Assembly: GCA_049287025.1 (NCBI GenBank)
Contig: JBAQFA010000049.1
Coordinates: forward strand, 1 to 5,314
Length of the DNA: 5,314 nt
DNA from: UBA11710 sp049287025
Lineage (GTDB): Bacteria > Patescibacteriota > Patescibacteriia > Magasanikbacterales > UBA922
Reading direction: 5' to 3'
Shown here one piece after another: positions 4,562 to 5,314 of the stretch. Under the pieces are notes generated by a model, which saw only the letters and a program-made list of their open reading frames with translations, did no database searches and had not been told where the DNA came from. The position numbers and the translations under genes were made by a program. The first letter of the stretch is position 1. Each line of letters begins with the position of its first letter.

Positions 4562-5314
4562 ATTGTTATGTTACCAGTTGTAGCATCCAATTCAATTTCA
4601 TCACCATCTTTCAAATCAGCTAAGACATTTTTTACGCCTACAATGCAGGGTATTTTCATTTCCCGACTAACAATCGCGGCATGAGAAAGGATATTTCCTT
4701 CTTCAGTAATAATTCCACCAGCTTTTTTCATGAGTGGCACATAATCAATCATAGTCATACGACAAACCAGAATACTTTTATTTTCAAAAATATTATTGGT
4801 TGGGTCTAAAACAATTTTTACTTTACCTTTGGCTATACCTGGACTAGCACAGATGCCAGTTAATTTGTTATGTTGCTCAGGAAGTTGAAAATCAATATTA
4901 CCAACCATGTCTGGGATCAGTCGGTTATAATCAACAAACATTTTTTTATTGCCTGGCCAAATAATATATTCAAAATAGCCTTGCAAATAATCTGTATTAG
5001 TAAATTTGGCATTAAGATTGGTCTCTAGCAGATCTTGTTTATTTTTTGTAATATGTAAAAAATCTAACATGGTTTTTATCATATCAGCGGTAGTTTCATC
5101 AGGTTTTGATAATGTTAATTTATCCCAATCATAAAGAAAAGAAATTGGTTCTGAAGAAAAAAATCCTTGGGTTAGTTGCCAGTGTCCACCAGCGACAAAT
5201 TCACCGATAATACCTTTTTCAGTAATAATAAAAGTAGCAGAATATTTTGTTTCATCACTGTGGGGCACAACTTCCGCTTTATAATCATCAGGGTTAATAT
5301 TTAGAGTATTAAAC
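4549..5314 (-). CDS. PEP-utilising enzyme, swivelling phosphohistidine domain (partial, 5' end outside window)
   Basis: The frame stays open to the window edge, giving 254 visible residues; the GTG at 5266-5268 lies inside it and is more likely an internal valine than the start, because 15 coherent codons precede it. The C-terminal third is the PEP-utiliser mobile domain of PEP synthase, pyruvate phosphate dikinase and PTS enzyme I: GICASPGIAKGKV (153-165), then IITEEGNILSHAAIVSRE (201-218) with the phosphorylated histidine at residue 211, IPCIVGV (221-227) and the final GDEIELDATTG (237-247). This histidine shuttles phosphate between a nucleotide-binding domain and a PEP/pyruvate-binding domain. 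The N-terminal visible part, with IITEKGIIGEF (29-39) and GGHWQLTQGF (42-51), was not recognised with confidence; it may belong to an ATP-grasp/PEP-synthase-like half or another partner domain. The protein ends straight after the mobile domain, so it lacks the C-terminal TIM-barrel of PpsA/PPDK. The gene has its own terminator and is probably not part of the thymidylate operon. Confidence 0.82.
   Translation of the reverse strand, partial: FNTLNINPDDYKAEVVPHSDETKYSATFIITEKGIIGEFVAGGHWQLTQGFFSSEPISFLYDWDKLTLSKPDETTADMIKTMLDFLHITKNKQDLLETNLNAKFTNTDYLQGYFEYIIWPGNKKMFVDYNRLIPDMVGNIDFQLPEQHNKLTGICASPGIAKGKVKIVLDPTNNIFENKSILVCRMTMIDYVPLMKKAGGIITEEGNILSHAAIVSREMKIPCIVGVKNVLADLKDGDEIELDATTGNITIKNR

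Noticed and set aside
5266..5268. GTG as the start codon of the PEP-utilising protein
   Set aside because: The frame is open for 15 more codons up to the window edge with protein-like sequence, so the true start is most likely outside the window.

Overview
The window looks like bacterial chromosomal DNA: AT-rich, with every gene on the minus strand and the genes packed closely. TAA or TGA serves as stop and no gene contains an internal TGA, so the standard bacterial code fits and a UGA=Gly code is not needed. The style of the proteins, the AT-rich start regions without clear Shine-Dalgarno sequences and the repeat-filled gaps suggest a Patescibacteria/CPR (Parcubacteria-like) genome. That placement is an inference from general resemblance, not a database result.

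Reading in the direction of transcription (high to low coordinates), the window opens with the 3' part of a gene for a PEP-utilising (PEP synthase/PPDK-like) swivelling-domain protein (4549-5314, 5' end outside the window). Its stop codon sits in the loop of an intrinsic terminator (4533-4561). A good sigma70-type promoter with an extended -10 follows at once (4500-4528). It appears to drive one operon: dCMP deaminase (3969-4466), an unassigned P-loop nucleotide kinase (3422-3982), dUTPase (3001-3432), thymidylate synthase ThyA (2031-2903), dihydrofolate reductase FolA (1450-1932), thymidylate kinase Tmk (707-1384), and the start of a polytopic membrane protein (1-692, 3' end outside).

The operon is a nearly complete dTTP supply line. 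dCMP deaminase and dUTPase both make dUMP and dUTPase also removes dUTP. ThyA methylates dUMP to dTMP and produces dihydrofolate, FolA regenerates tetrahydrofolate, and Tmk makes dTDP. The extra kinase probably acts on another (deoxy)nucleoside monophosphate, but its substrate cannot be read from the sequence.

The most unusual part lies between the genes. The first three operon genes overlap by 14 and 11 nt. The next three junctions are each filled by an inverted-repeat element. Two are 89-bp copies of one element (87/89 identical), placed as direct repeats on either side of thyA. The third is a different inverted repeat with 28-nt arms that spans the folA stop codon and ends 4 nt before the tmk start. 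These elements are the best candidates here for something undescribed. No gap without a gene is longer than about 100 bases, and no RNA genes, CRISPR array or insertion sequence were seen.
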